From Xanthomonas campestris pv. badrii (GTDB lineage Bacteria > Pseudomonadota > Gammaproteobacteria > Xanthomonadales > Xanthomonadaceae): a stretch of 64,000 nucleotides of DNA. The stretch is taken from NCBI RefSeq assembly GCF_012848175.1, contig NZ_CP051651.1, positions 2,914,001-2,978,000 on the forward strand. The letters are read 5' to 3'. Shown in pieces: positions 16,721-25,924 of the stretch. The notes under the pieces are model-generated. The model saw only the letters and a list, made by a program, of their open reading frames with translations, was not told where the DNA came from and searched no databases. Positions within the stretch are counted from its first letter, which is position 1, and each line of letters opens with the position of its first letter. The position numbers and the translations under genes were made by a program.

Positions 16721-18712
16721 TCAGCCGATCGCATCCACCCGGTCGTCGCTGCGATCCGCGTCGGGCAATGCATGCTCCGGGTCTAGCGTCACGTGCAGCA
16801 CTTTCTGCGTGGTCGGCAGGGTCAGCGTGGGCGTGGCGGTCTGCAGCCAGGTTTCCACCGGCACGCGGCGGTCCAGATGGCTGCCGTCGGCCAGGTCCAC
16901 GCGCACGGTGACCGGCATCACCAGTGGCTGGCGGCTGCGCAGGGTGAGCCGCAGCCCCTTGGCCGGATCCTGGTCGACGTACTGTGCCCGGGTGATGCCC
17001 ATGTCCAACTGCCAGTTGTTGAAGTACCAACCGCGCCACCACCAGCCCAGGTCTTCGCCGCTTTCGCTTTCCATCAGCCGAAAAAAGTCCGATGGGGTGG
17101 GATGCTTGTAGGCCCAGGTGGCGATGTACTTGCGGAACGCCGGGTCGAAGCGCTCCGGCCCCAAAATCTGCTCGCGCAGCAGCACCAGGCCCAGCGCGCC
17201 CTTGAAATAGGTCAGCGGATGACGGTAGGTCTCGCTGGTGGCATCGGCGATGTCCATCAGCGTCGGCGCGCTGCGGTCGGCCAGCAACGGCAGGGCCTCA
17301 TCGACCGGATTCCCACCCTTGGGCGCATATTCCGAATCGCGCTTGGGCGCGTACTCGCCCTTGTTGAACGCGTCCGATGCATAGACATCGATGAAGGTGT
17401 TGAAGCCTTCGTCCATGAACGCATGCCGGCGTTCGTTGGAGCCGACGATCATCGGAAACCAGGTGTGGCCGATCTCGTGCGCAGTGATCCAGAACAGGTC
17501 CTTGCCGCCGTCCTCGAAGCCGTCGAACACGATGCCCGGATATTCCATACCGGCGCCGTAGCCACCCAGGTTGATCGCCGCCGGCCATGGGTACGCATAC
17601 CACTGCGAGAAATGTTCGATCGCGCCTTTGACGTATTCGGTAGAGCGGTTCCACTTGTCCGCACCCACCGCTTCCACCGGATACACCGACATCGCCAGCG
17701 ACTGCGCGCCGCCCGGCAGGTTGATGCGTGCGGCGTCCCACACGAACGCAGGCGATGCGGCAAACGCCACGTCGCGGGTGTGCTCCATATGGAAGCGCCA
17801 GGTGCGCGTGCCGGTGCCCGCCGGTGCCCCCGCACGTGCGGCCACCTCTGCCGGCGTGCGGATCAGCACCGTGCGGTCGCTGCCGCGCGCCTGTTGCAGG
17901 CGTTGCTGCTCGGCGCGGCTGAGGACCTCGGCCGGGTTGGTCAACGCACCGGACCCGGCGACCAGGAACCCCTCCGGCACGGTCACCGCATAATCGAAGT
18001 CGCCGTATTCCAGATAAAACTCCGAGCCCAGATACGGCTGGGTGTCCCAGCCGCGCAGATCGTCGTAGACGGCCATGCGCGGATACCACTGCGCCACTTC
18101 GTAGATCTCGCCCTGCTTGCTGGCGCTGTAGGCGGTGCGCCCGCCCCAGGTGCCCGGCATGCGGTAGCGGTAGCGGATATGCAGGGTCAGCGCCTTGCCC
18201 TGCCCGGCCAGCGGCTGCGGCAGGTCCACCCGCATGCGGGTGTCGTCGATGAGGAAATGTGCAGGCTGACGCTTCCCGCCGCTGTCGACCTCCACGCTGG
18301 CGATCTGCATGCCGTCGGTGAACTGGGTGCGCCGCGACGGGCGGCTGGCAGCGGCACGTGAGTCGGCGCGGTAGATGTTCTGATCCAGCTGCAGCCACAC
18401 CACGTTCAAGGTGTCGGGGCTGTGGTTGGTGTAGTGGATCGCCGCCTCGCCGCTGAGCGTGTGGCTGGCCGGGTCGATGCTGGCCTGCAGCTGGTAATCG
18501 GCACGGTTCTGCCAGAATAGCGGGCCAGGCACGCCGCTGCCGCTACGGTAGGCGTTGGGGGCGTTGGGCAGTTGCAGCGGCGCAAACAACGCCAGCGGGT
18601 CGAACCCGGCTGATGGCGCCGCGGGAGCGGTGGCGGCCACCGCGCAGGCGCAGGCACTGGCACAGGCAAGCGAGACGGCAACGGTGAGTGCTCGGCGCAT
18701 GGTGGGGAACAT
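16721..18712 (-). CDS. M1-family zinc metallopeptidase (aminopeptidase N-like), exported
   Basis: 663 residues from the ATG at 18712, chosen because CAGGA lies 6 bp upstream; the open frame extends further but is not protein-like. A signal sequence (LTVAVSLACASACACAVAA) leads a beta-rich N-terminal domain and then the zinc site H412-E413-x-x-H416 (HEIGH), with the third ligand Glu435 in FMDEGFN, exactly 18 residues after the second histidine. The GxMEN exopeptidase motif is represented by GAGMEYPG, where Tyr replaces the usual Asn after Glu. This variant is common in bacterial M1-like peptidases of uncertain exopeptidase activity. Likely periplasmic or secreted peptide degradation. Transcribed alone toward the 16660 hairpin. 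Confidence 0.87.
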   Translation of the reverse strand: MFPTMRRALTVAVSLACASACACAVAATAPAAPSAGFDPLALFAPLQLPNAPNAYRSGSGVPGPLFWQNRADYQLQASIDPASHTLSGEAAIHYTNHSPDTLNVVWLQLDQNIYRADSRAAASRPSRRTQFTDGMQIASVEVDSGGKRQPAHFLIDDTRMRVDLPQPLAGQGKALTLHIRYRYRMPGTWGGRTAYSASKQGEIYEVAQWYPRMAVYDDLRGWDTQPYLGSEFYLEYGDFDYAVTVPEGFLVAGSGALTNPAEVLSRAEQQRLQQARGSDRTVLIRTPAEVAARAGAPAGTGTRTWRFHMEHTRDVAFAASPAFVWDAARINLPGGAQSLAMSVYPVEAVGADKWNRSTEYVKGAIEHFSQWYAYPWPAAINLGGYGAGMEYPGIVFDGFEDGGKDLFWITAHEIGHTWFPMIVGSNERRHAFMDEGFNTFIDVYASDAFNKGEYAPKRDSEYAPKGGNPVDEALPLLADRSAPTLMDIADATSETYRHPLTYFKGALGLVLLREQILGPERFDPAFRKYIATWAYKHPTPSDFFRLMESESGEDLGWWWRGWYFNNWQLDMGITRAQYVDQDPAKGLRLTLRSRQPLVMPVTVRVDLADGSHLDRRVPVETWLQTATPTLTLPTTQKVLHVTLDPEHALPDADRSDDRVDAIG

Positions 18713-18872
18713 GGCGGGTCCTGCAACGGGAGGAAGCGCCATGCTACGGCCAATTGCAGCGACATCCATGCCATCGGTGGTCAAACGGGCCGCCATCGAC
18801 GCGTCCGCACGGCTTGCAGGTTGCGGCGACCAACGCGTGCAATCCCCAACGCACGCAGCCAAGGTGCTGCCA

Positions 18873-19319
18873 TCAGTCCTGAGCAAGCGCGCCCAATCGC
18901 AGGGCACCGTCACCGTCGTCGGCCAATCGATCGTCCGGATTGCTCAACCGGCAACGCCGCAGCGACAGACAGCCGCAGCCGATGCAATCGGTGAGCTGGT
19001 CGCGCAAGGCCTGCAGCTCGCCGATGCGTGCATCCAGTTGCCCGCGCCAGCGTGCGGACATGCGCGCCCATTCCGCGCGGGTGGGCGTGCGCTGATCCGG
19101 CAACACCGAAAAGGCGTCCAGCACTTGCTGCAATGGCACGCCCAGCCGCTGCGCCACGCGGATCACCGCAATCCGCCGCAGCACATCGCGCGCGTAACGC
19201 CGTTGATTGCCCGCGGTGCGCAGGCTGCGGATCAGGCCTTTGCGCTCGTAGAAATGCAGTGCCGACACCGCCACGCCACTGCGCTTGGCTACCTCACCCA
19301 CGGACAACTCACGCTGCAT
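18873..19319 (-). CDS. soxR: Redox-sensing MerR-family regulator SoxR
   Basis: 148 residues. The N-terminal MerR winged-helix reads [26 protein letters not shown], followed by a [21 protein letters not shown] dimerisation helix. Near the C-terminus [12 protein letters not shown] gives the CX2CXCX5C spacing that holds the SoxR [2Fe-2S] cluster. SoxR activates when its cluster is oxidised by redox-cycling compounds. It is divergent from an MFS exporter, with a SoxR-type box in the shared spacer. No soxS homologue is present, as in most non-enteric bacteria where SoxR directly controls exporters and oxidoreductases. The start is the ATG at 19319; the open frame upstream runs antisense to the exporter gene. 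Confidence 0.92.
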   Translation of the reverse strand: MQRELSVGEVAKRSGVAVSALHFYERKGLIRSLRTAGNQRRYARDVLRRIAVIRVAQRLGVPLQQVLDAFSVLPDQRTPTRAEWARMSARWRGQLDARIGELQALRDQLTDCIGCGCLSLRRCRLSNPDDRLADDGDGALRLGALAQD

Positions 19320-19327
19320 TGCCTTGA

Positions 19328-19345
19328 CCTCAACCTTGGTTGAGG
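19328..19345. promoter_or_regulatory. SoxR-type operator between soxR and the MFS gene
   Basis: CCTCAACCTTGGTTGAGG has perfect 8-bp arms (CCTCAACC/GGTTGAGG) around TT and matches the enterobacterial SoxR box framework CCTCAAG...CTTGAGG. TTGACC at 19324-19329 and GATGCT at 19349-19354 would form a -35/-10 pair with the unusually long 19-bp spacer that SoxR/MerR regulators require, pointing toward the MFS gene. Confidence 0.78.
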
Positions 19346-19416
19346 CAGGATGCTGCGCGGCCATGACCGATGCAAGCAGCACGGTCCTGACCATACCCAC
19401 CCGCCCTGGATGTTCG

Positions 19417-20787
19417 ATGCCCACCGATACCGCCTTGCCTGCCGCACCGCTGCACGACACGTACCCCACGTCGATCCTGGCAGCGCCGTATCGCGCGGCA
19501 ACCCTGGGCATGGTGGCGCTGGTCTCGCTCAATGCCTTCGAATCGTTGGCGGTCGCCGCGGCCATGCCGACCGTGGCGCGCGAATTGAGCGGCCTGCCGC
19601 TGTACGCGCTGGCGTTCGGTGGCACGTTGGCCACCAGCGTGGTCGGCATGACCGCGGCCGGGCGCTGGAGCGACCGTAGCGGCCCCGGCGGCGCGCTGGG
19701 CGCCGGGTTGCTGTGCTTCGTGATCGGCCTGTTGATCGCCGGCCTGGCGCCGAGCATGCCGCTGTTGATCGCCGGCCGGCTGTTGCAGGGGTTGGGCGCC
19801 GGTGCCTATTCGGTGGCGCTGTATGTCCTGGTCGGGCGGCTGTATCCGGAACACCTGCGGCCGCGCGTGTTCTCGGCGTTTTCTGCAGGCTGGGTGGTGC
19901 CGTCCCTGATCGGGCCGAGCATCAGCGGGCTGATCGTGCAGCACGCCGGCTGGCGCTGGGTGTTCCTGTCAGTGCCGTTGCTGGCGATTCCGGCGGGGCT
20001 GATGCTGTGGCCGGCCTTGCGCGGGCGCACCTGGTCGAACACCACCACCACCGAATCGAATGCGGTCCTGGGCTGGGCGATTGGCGCGGCCATCGGCGTG
20101 CTCGGCGTGTATCTGGGCGGGCAACTGCACGGCCTGCTTGCGCCGGTGGCGATGCTGCCGGCGCTGCTGCTCACGGTGTATTGCGCCTGGCATCTGCTGC
20201 CGGCCGGCAGCTTGCGGCTGGCGCGCGGCCTGCCCAGCGTGATCGCGTTGCGCGGTATCGCAGCGGCGGCATTCTTCGGCTTCGAAGCGTTCCTGCCGCT
20301 GCTGTTGTCGCGCGAGCGCGGGCTGTCGCCATTGCTGGCCGGTGTCGCGCTGAGCGTGGGTGCGCTGGGCTGGTTCAGTGGCTCATGGTACCAGGGCCAT
20401 AGCCGTGCCGGTTGGTCGCGACCGCGTCTGCTCCAGGCTGGAGCAGTGTTGATGATGGTGGGGATCGCGATCGGCGCAGGCGCGGTGTGGCCGGTGTTTC
20501 CGGTGCCGCTGGCGATTGCCGGCTGGGCCCTGACCGGGCTGGGCATGGGGCTGCTGTATCCCAGCCTGTCGGTGCTGACCCTGTCGCTATCGCCGCCCGA
20601 TCGGCAAGGGGCCAATAGCTCGGCGATGCAATTGAGCGAAGCCATTGCGGTGGCCGGCATGCTGGCGCTGGCGGGCGCATTGTTCGCCGCGCTGCTGGCA
20701 TCGGCCACCGCGGCCGCCTATCTGAGTGTGTTCGTGCTGGCCTGGTTGCTGGCGGTGCTCAGCCTGCTGGTGGCGCGGCGGGTCTGA
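19417..20787 (+). CDS. MFS transporter, probable SoxR-controlled exporter
   Basis: About 456 residues with 12-14 hydrophobic segments. It contains the MFS motif A-like [16 protein letters not shown] after helix 2 and an [24 protein letters not shown] segment typical of drug exporters. The promoter predicted from the SoxR box would begin transcription near 19361. The ATG at 19363 would then be almost leaderless, and the ATG at 19417 ([11 protein letters not shown]) is preferred. Control by SoxR suggests export of redox-active metabolites or plant phenolics, but substrate is not determinable. The extreme 3' part has several short Ala/Leu-rich helices, as usual. Confidence 0.83.
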   Translation: MPTDTALPAAPLHDTYPTSILAAPYRAATLGMVALVSLNAFESLAVAAAMPTVARELSGLPLYALAFGGTLATSVVGMTAAGRWSDRSGPGGALGAGLLCFVIGLLIAGLAPSMPLLIAGRLLQGLGAGAYSVALYVLVGRLYPEHLRPRVFSAFSAGWVVPSLIGPSISGLIVQHAGWRWVFLSVPLLAIPAGLMLWPALRGRTWSNTTTTESNAVLGWAIGAAIGVLGVYLGGQLHGLLAPVAMLPALLLTVYCAWHLLPAGSLRLARGLPSVIALRGIAAAAFFGFEAFLPLLLSRERGLSPLLAGVALSVGALGWFSGSWYQGHSRAGWSRPRLLQAGAVLMMVGIAIGAGAVWPVFPVPLAIAGWALTGLGMGLLYPSLSVLTLSLSPPDRQGANSSAMQLSEAIAVAGMLALAGALFAALLASATAAAYLSVFVLAWLLAVLSLLVARRV

Positions 20788-21165
20788 GCCGTACGGCATG
20801 GGCATGGCACTGCCGCACTGTCGTCACCTTTCAATGGGCATCGTTTGCATCGCCTGCATCGCTGCCCCAACGCAGGACCTGACGCGCTCTCATGCCATCT
20901 CCGCATGCGACACATCAATAAGCGTGACACCAGCGAAGACTTTGCCGATCTTGCCGGTATTGCTTCGATCGGCACGGCGGATACATCCCCGCAACCGGTT
21001 GGTCATTTTTTCGCCACCCATCTTGACAGCCTTGCAGGCCGGGGCCTGCCGGCACTTGTCCACAGCCTTGTGCAACTTCCATCCACAGGGGGTGTGGAAA
21101 ACCTGCACTGCATCGCACATCCGCAGGGGCTTGCCTGCGGCTGTGGCCTGTGCAAGGCCGCATCC
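20788..21165. other. Convergent intergenic region without recognised gene
   Basis: About 380 bp between the convergent MFS and yjfC-like genes. It contains a TTGTCCACA (21056-21064) close to the DnaA-box consensus and no clear terminator or gene. Confidence 0.4.
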
Positions 21166-22332
21166 TCAATCCAGGATCACGTGCGGCACGAAGCGCGAGG
21201 TGTCGCGGGTGATCGGGCCATCGTCGTCGCGCATGCCCAGCCCGGCCGGGCGGTCGGCCACCACCCAGCTGCCCACCAGCGCGTGGCGGCCATCGAACAC
21301 CGGCAATGGATGGTGCGCCTGCAGGATCGCCGGCCCGTCTACATACGGCCCGTCGGTCTGCGCGGCCTCGCCCTGTGCGGTCACCAGGGAGATATTGGCG
21401 CCCTCGCGCGACAGCAGCGGCTTGCGCACCCAACCGGCGCTTGCCGCCTCGTTTGCCTGCGCGAAACGTGCGGGCAGCAGGTTGGGATGGCCCTGGTGCC
21501 GCTCCCACAGCAACGGCAGGATGCCCTTGTTGCTCAACACCGATTTCCATGCCGGTTCGATCAGCCGCACGCGGTTGGCGATCAACGCCGGGCCGAAGCG
21601 CTCTTCCATCATGAATTCCAGCGGGTAGAGCTTGAACAAGGTGTGGATCACGCGGTCCTGGTCGTCGGTGAACCAGCCCTCGGCGCTCAGGCCGATGTCC
21701 TCGATGGCGACTTCTTCGGTGGCGATGCCCACCTGATGCGCGCAATCGCGCAGATAGCGCACGGTGGCGCGGTCTTCCAGCGAGTCGCGCACTGCCGAAA
21801 AATGCATCTGCGCACCGACCGCGCCCTCCATCGCCAGCGCGCCCAGCGTTTCGCACAGCAGGTCCTGGATCAGGTTGTACTGATCGGTGCCCTTGGGCAG
21901 CGCACCGCTGGCGATCTGCTGTTCCAGCCACAACCACTGGAAATACGCCGACTCGTACAGCGAGGTCGGCGTGTCGTAGTTGAGCTCGTACAGCTTGGCC
22001 GGGCCGTTGCCGGCATATGCCAGGTCCATGCGGCCGTACAGATGCGGGTCGCGGTCCTTCCACGAGTTGGCGATCCAGTCCCAGTAGAACGGCGGGATGG
22101 CCAATTGCGTCATCAGCTGTTCCGAACCGACCACCTCGTCCACCAGCTGCATCGCCATGTCGTGCAGGTCCTGGGTGGGCGCTTCGATGTCGTCTTCGAT
22201 CTGCCGCAACGAAAACGCGTAGTACGCGCGCTCGTCCCAATACGGCTCGCCGTCGATGGTATGGAAATGGAAGCCGAGCGACTCGGCCTGGCTGCGCCAA
22301 TCCGGGCGCTCGGCGATGGCGATGCGTTGCAT
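21166..22332 (-). CDS. Glutathionylspermidine synthase-family protein (YjfC/YgiC-like)
   Basis: 388 residues of the ATP-grasp-like preATP-grasp/GSP synthase fold. Family blocks are visible as WDWIANSWKDRDPHLYGRMDLAY, KLYELNYDTPTSLYESA, FKLYPLEFMMEERFG, WKSVLSNKGILPLLWERHQGHPNLLPA, and WVRKPLLSREGANI. The N-terminal amidase domain of true bifunctional Gsp synthases is absent, as in YgiC/YjfC. These form amide bonds with ATP in vitro only to a limited extent, and the physiological partner is unknown. It is the last gene of the yjf-like cluster. The ATG at 22332 overlaps the stop of the YjfM-like gene by one base (TGATG), indicating coupled translation. Confidence 0.85.
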   Translation of the reverse strand: MQRIAIAERPDWRSQAESLGFHFHTIDGEPYWDERAYYAFSLRQIEDDIEAPTQDLHDMAMQLVDEVVGSEQLMTQLAIPPFYWDWIANSWKDRDPHLYGRMDLAYAGNGPAKLYELNYDTPTSLYESAYFQWLWLEQQIASGALPKGTDQYNLIQDLLCETLGALAMEGAVGAQMHFSAVRDSLEDRATVRYLRDCAHQVGIATEEVAIEDIGLSAEGWFTDDQDRVIHTLFKLYPLEFMMEERFGPALIANRVRLIEPAWKSVLSNKGILPLLWERHQGHPNLLPARFAQANEAASAGWVRKPLLSREGANISLVTAQGEAAQTDGPYVDGPAILQAHHPLPVFDGRHALVGSWVVADRPAGLGMRDDDGPITRDTSRFVPHVILD

Positions 22333-22904
22333 CAGCCGCCGAACCCCGAGCTGCGCCCGCCACTGCCGAACGAACTGCGTGCCGCCGCGCTGGAGCCGAA
22401 GCCCGAGCGCGACACGGTGATCGCCCGCGTCGGCATGTCGATGGCGCCGCTGCGGCCGCGCACGGTGCCGATGCGATTGCTGGCCAGATCGCCATTGGGC
22501 TTGTAGAAACCGCCGCTGCGGTAATCGCGATACAGCGGAATCGCGCCGCCGTAGCGATAACCACCGCCGCCGCTCATATTGCCCAGCGCATACCCCAGCA
22601 GGAACCCGCCCATCGGCGGAATCCAGCTTTGCTGGCCCTGGTTCTGTATCGCGGTGCAGCTGCCGAATTGCTCGTCGCATTCGTAACGCGTATTGAAACG
22701 CGGCGCAGTCTGCTGGTGCTTGGCCGCGGCCTCGTCGTAGGCCTTCAGGCATTGCTCGATGCTGCCCTGTTCCTGCTTGATCTGGTAACAGTCCGATGCC
22801 GATTGCAGCACCACCCCGGTTTCCGGCTCCGAGCCACAGCCGGTAACGAAGGCGGCCGGCAAGGCGGCCATCAGGGTGAGCTTGAGGTTGCGTGATCGCT
22901 TCAT
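22332..22904 (-). CDS. DUF1190 lipoprotein-like protein (YjfM/YgiB-like)
   Basis: 190 residues. The N-terminus MKRSRNLKLTLMAALPAAFVTGC is a signal peptide with a lipobox-like cysteine at residue 23. The central part has the DUF1190 pattern SASDCYQIKQEQGSIEQCLKAYDEA and RYECDEQFGSCTA with paired cysteines. The C-terminus is rich in Gly, Ser and Arg (GGGGYRYGG, SFGSGGRSSGFGG), as in YgiB. E. coli YgiB and YjfM are always next to a GSP synthase-like gene, exactly as here. Probably an outer-envelope protein of unknown biochemical role. Confidence 0.85.
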   Translation of the reverse strand: MKRSRNLKLTLMAALPAAFVTGCGSEPETGVVLQSASDCYQIKQEQGSIEQCLKAYDEAAAKHQQTAPRFNTRYECDEQFGSCTAIQNQGQQSWIPPMGGFLLGYALGNMSGGGGYRYGGAIPLYRDYRSGGFYKPNGDLASNRIGTVRGRSGAIDMPTRAITVSRSGFGSSAAARSSFGSGGRSSGFGG

Positions 22905-22917
22905 GGCGTAGGCTCCG

Positions 22918-23322
22918 TTACGGCGTGATCGCCGCGGCGTTGATCAGGCCCACAGCGATCGACACACCGGCAGAAAAAATACCGGCGGCAGCGACGTTGT
23001 CGGTGATCTGGCGCGAGATGCGTCCGGCCACCAGGTTGGCCAGCAGATACGCCAGCACCTGGATACCGCAGGCCACCACGCCCCAGATCAGCGCATCGAC
23101 CAGACTCACCGAATGGGTGATGGCCGAATGCAGCGGCAACGCCACGCCGATCAGGTTGCCGGCCAGCGCCGCGGCGGCGGCCACGTTGCCTTGCCGCAGC
23201 AGGGTGAAATCCTTGTGCGGGGTGACCAGGGTCACCAGCACCACCGAGACGATCAGCACGCCCAGGCCGGTGCCGAAGTAGGAAAGAAACGCCAGAAAGC
23301 TCTGCAGGTTGATCGGGTTCAT
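22918..23322 (-). CDS. DUF350 inner-membrane protein (YjfL-like)
   Basis: 134 residues with four hydrophobic helices: LIVSVVLVTLVT, AAAAALAGNLIGVALPL, ALIWGVVACGIQVLAYLLANLVAG and VAAAGIFSAGVSIAVGLINAAAI. The second half carries the family helices that follow ISRQITDN. This is the DUF350/YjfL architecture. The ATG at 23322 lies 34 bp after the YjfK-like stop, and 13 bp separate its stop from the YjfM-like start. Function unknown; associated in many genomes with PspA-type envelope-stress proteins and GSP synthase-like enzymes. Confidence 0.82.
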   Translation of the reverse strand: MNPINLQSFLAFLSYFGTGLGVLIVSVVLVTLVTPHKDFTLLRQGNVAAAAALAGNLIGVALPLHSAITHSVSLVDALIWGVVACGIQVLAYLLANLVAGRISRQITDNVAAAGIFSAGVSIAVGLINAAAITP

Positions 23323-23356
23323 GACAGGACCGGTTGAGGAAGGGGCGAGCGCGTGC

Positions 23357-24028
23357 TCAGGTGATGTCCAGATCGGCAACGGTGACGTCGATCCCGACTG
23401 CATAGGTGACGCAGAATTCATTGGGGCCGGAATCCTCGCCGGTGACCAGCAGGAATTCCTCGCGCTGCAGCTCCGGCACGTCGCGGCTGTAGAGCATGGC
23501 GTAATGGGTGAGATCGCCATCGCGGCGCGGCGGCTGGTAGCGATACAGCACTTCGTCGTAGGCGATGGGCGGGATGCGCGCACTGTCGTCGGTGGACTGG
23601 GTGGCGCGCTGCCAGCGCTTGCCGGCATAGTCGATCTGCGCCGCACCCAGGTGCGGATGCTGCATCACAAAGTCCTGGAAGGCCTGTTTGCTCGGCGGGT
23701 TCACCGTCTCGCAATACACGAATGCCTTCATCGCTTCCAGATCGCCGCCCACGGTGGTGACCTGCAGAAACGCATCGTCATCCAGGTAGAACCGGTGCAG
23801 TGCGTAGCCATCGCCCAGATTGACGTGGCCGTAGCACGGGATGCCCTGGTTGCCACCCGGCAACTCGGCAGTCATCGCGTCCGGTGCCATGCGATACAAC
23901 GTGGTATCGATGGCGACCTGCCCGCCCACGCGCAACCCCAGCGGCAGCGCATGCCCGATGGCCCCGGTGCCGGAACCGGGCAACGGCGGCGGTTGCGGTT
24001 GGCCGAACAACTTGCTGAAAAAACTCAT
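23357..24028 (-). CDS. DUF2491 protein (YjfK-like)
   Basis: 223 soluble residues starting MSFFSKLFGQ, followed by a proline/glycine linker (PQPPPLPGSGTG), then a single domain with LGLRVGGQVAIDTTLYRM, FYLDDDAFLQVTTVGG, EAMKAFVYCETVNPPSKQAF and a closing FCVTYAVGIDVTVADLDIT. This matches the YjfK family of the yjfIJKLMC cluster. The ATG at 24028 is two bases after the stop of the channel gene, indicating tight co-transcription. No catalytic motif is apparent. Confidence 0.8.
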   Translation of the reverse strand: MSFFSKLFGQPQPPPLPGSGTGAIGHALPLGLRVGGQVAIDTTLYRMAPDAMTAELPGGNQGIPCYGHVNLGDGYALHRFYLDDDAFLQVTTVGGDLEAMKAFVYCETVNPPSKQAFQDFVMQHPHLGAAQIDYAGKRWQRATQSTDDSARIPPIAYDEVLYRYQPPRRDGDLTHYAMLYSRDVPELQREEFLLVTGEDSGPNEFCVTYAVGIDVTVADLDIT

Positions 24029-24030
24029 CG

Positions 24031-25113
24031 TCAGACACCTCGTGGCGATGCGGAAACGGAAACCGCGGCGGTGCGCAGCACCTGCCATGCGATGGCATGC
24101 GCAGGCACGCGCTGCTCGGCCAGGTAATACAGCATGGCACCGACGGGCACCGGGGTACCGGCCGGCGGATTCAGGCGCAAGCCGCCCTCGGGCGTGCGCA
24201 GGCCCAGCAACAGCGCGCCATGCTGGCTGAAATCGGCGGCCAGCACGCTGTACTCCAACGCCTGCGCATCGGCCGGCACGGCCAGGCTGAACTGGGTGGG
24301 GCCATCCTCCACCGACAGCAGTTCGGCGGTGATCGCCGCGCTGCCCGGGTCCTGCGCGGCGCGGGCCAGGATCTCGGCGGTCATCGGTCGCGTGCATTCG
24401 ATGGCCGGATAATGATGGTTGACCAGCCGCGCGGCACTGGCCGAATCGAAATGTGCCACCACGTGCGCAGCCGGCGCGTGCGCCATCAACGCGAACACCG
24501 CTGCCAGGGTCTGGTCTTCGGAGGGCGGATTGACGATCACCCGCGCCGCGCCGGCGATGCCGGCACGCTGGTACACCTCGGTGTGCGTGTACGACTCGGC
24601 CGCCACGAAGCGCATATGGTCGGGCATCGGATTTTCGGCGATGCCTTCGGCCACCAGCACCACGCCTTCATCGTCGGTGGCGGTATCCGATAGCAACAAC
24701 TCCAGCAGACGGGTGGACGCCGCGCCCTGCCAGCCGATCAGGATGGTGTGCCCGCGCAACGCGTCGTAGGCCATCTTGCCCATGTAGTGACGCCTCCAGA
24801 AAGTGATGAGCACCGCGCTGGTCTTGGCCAGCACCGTGGCGAACAGCGCCACCGCGCCCGGCATCAGCACGAACGCGGCGATATAGCGCCCGGCCACCGA
24901 CCCCGGCGACAGGTCGCCATAGCCGATCGTGGTGGCGGTGGTCATGTAGTAATACGGAAACGCATCCAGGCCGACGAGCTCGTGCTCGCCGGCCAGCAGC
25001 AGCAACACCCAGCTCAGGCCCATGTGCGCCAGCAAGGCCAGCGCCACCACGCCCCAGCTGACGCGGCGCACGTGGCGCCGCAAGACCAGAAAAAGCTTTC
25101 CAACGATGATCAT
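24031..25113 (-). CDS. K+-channel-like protein with TrkA-type regulatory domain
   Basis: 360 residues. Two transmembrane helices (VVALALLAHMGLSWVLLLLA; YIAAFVLMPGAVALFATVLAK) flank a pore loop whose selectivity filter reads TIGYGD at residues 62-67. A cytoplasmic RCK/TrkA-N-like region follows (HTILIGWQGAASTRLLELLL; GVVLVAEGIAENPMPDHMRFVAAESYTHTEVYQRAGI). It is inserted between the PspA-like and YjfK-like genes, a position where E. coli yjf has no channel. Linked to PspA, it may respond to membrane potential loss, but this is inference. In the RCK domain, GWQGAAS stands where a classical nucleotide-binding GxGxxG would be. Confidence 0.86.
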   Translation of the reverse strand: MIIVGKLFLVLRRHVRRVSWGVVALALLAHMGLSWVLLLLAGEHELVGLDAFPYYYMTTATTIGYGDLSPGSVAGRYIAAFVLMPGAVALFATVLAKTSAVLITFWRRHYMGKMAYDALRGHTILIGWQGAASTRLLELLLSDTATDDEGVVLVAEGIAENPMPDHMRFVAAESYTHTEVYQRAGIAGAARVIVNPPSEDQTLAAVFALMAHAPAAHVVAHFDSASAARLVNHHYPAIECTRPMTAEILARAAQDPGSAAITAELLSVEDGPTQFSLAVPADAQALEYSVLAADFSQHGALLLGLRTPEGGLRLNPPAGTPVPVGAMLYYLAEQRVPAHAIAWQVLRTAAVSVSASPRGV

Positions 25114-25141
25114 GGCGCGTCCTGTGCCGTGGCGTTGCGCG

Positions 25142-25915
25142 TCAGCTGTCGCTACGCGGGACCTGCTGCACGTCGCGCACCTGGCCGATCAACGGCGCGG
25201 CGCCGCTGCCGCCTTCATGACCCAGCTGCGCAGCCGGCTTCTTGAAGCGTGCCAGCACCGCGGCGGCGTTGGATTCGCCTTCCATCAGGCCGGCGGCAGC
25301 CAGACGACGGTTCAGATCGCCGTCGCCGCTGGAGGCTTCGAGTTCTTCGGCCGATTCGATCCGTGCGGAGGTTTCGGCCTGGCGCGCCTTGATGCGCTCC
25401 AGCGATTCCAGTGCCGAGCCCATCTTGCTGCTGGCACCGGAATGCCGCGCAGCGATGGCGGCCTGCGCCTTCTGCACCGCATCGGTGGCCTTGACCGTAT
25501 CGATCTGCTGGCGCATGCCGCGCAGCTGGTTTTCGGTCTTCTGGATGGTGGCCTTGAGCGTGGCCACCGACTGGTCCAGCGCGGTCTTGGACGCCTTGTC
25601 GCCGGCGTCTTCGCTTTCCAGCGCGGCCAGCTTCACCGCCACGTCGTGCGCCAGCGCCTCGTCGTTCTTGGCCAGGGCCCCTTCGATGTAGCGCGTGTAC
25701 TCGGCCATCTTGCCGGCGCGGGCGTCGATCTTCTGCTGGGCCAGCTTGCTCTGCGCCATCAGCTTGGTCAGTTCTTCGCGCGAGCGCGTGAGCTGGGCGC
25801 CGGCATCGCGCATTTCCTGGTCGAGGATGCGCAATGCGTTGGCATCGACGGCCTTCTGGCCGGTTTCGTGTGCAGTCCCACGCAGCAGCGTGATCAGCTT
25901 GGAGAAAATACTCAT
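25142..25915 (-). CDS. PspA/IM30-family protein (YjfJ-like)
   Basis: 257 residues, almost entirely alpha-helical coiled coil, beginning MSIFSKLITLLRGTAHE like PspA/IM30, with the family block ALRILDQEMRDAGAQLTRSREELTKLMAQ. PspA proteins assemble on the inner face of the membrane and protect the proton motive force. A C-terminal extension (about 215-257) is Ala/Gly-rich and differs from canonical PspA. The gene follows the YjfI-like gene by 9 bp and precedes the channel gene by 28 bp, so all seven genes probably share one transcript. Confidence 0.88.
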   Translation of the reverse strand: MSIFSKLITLLRGTAHETGQKAVDANALRILDQEMRDAGAQLTRSREELTKLMAQSKLAQQKIDARAGKMAEYTRYIEGALAKNDEALAHDVAVKLAALESEDAGDKASKTALDQSVATLKATIQKTENQLRGMRQQIDTVKATDAVQKAQAAIAARHSGASSKMGSALESLERIKARQAETSARIESAEELEASSGDGDLNRRLAAAGLMEGESNAAAVLARFKKPAAQLGHEGGSGAAPLIGQVRDVQQVPRSDS

Positions 25916-25924
25916 GACAACGCC

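Noticed and set aside
21056..21064. DnaA box or replication origin (TTGTCCACA)
   Set aside because: Single box with one mismatch, no cluster, no A+T-rich unwinding element and no dnaA/dnaN genes nearby.
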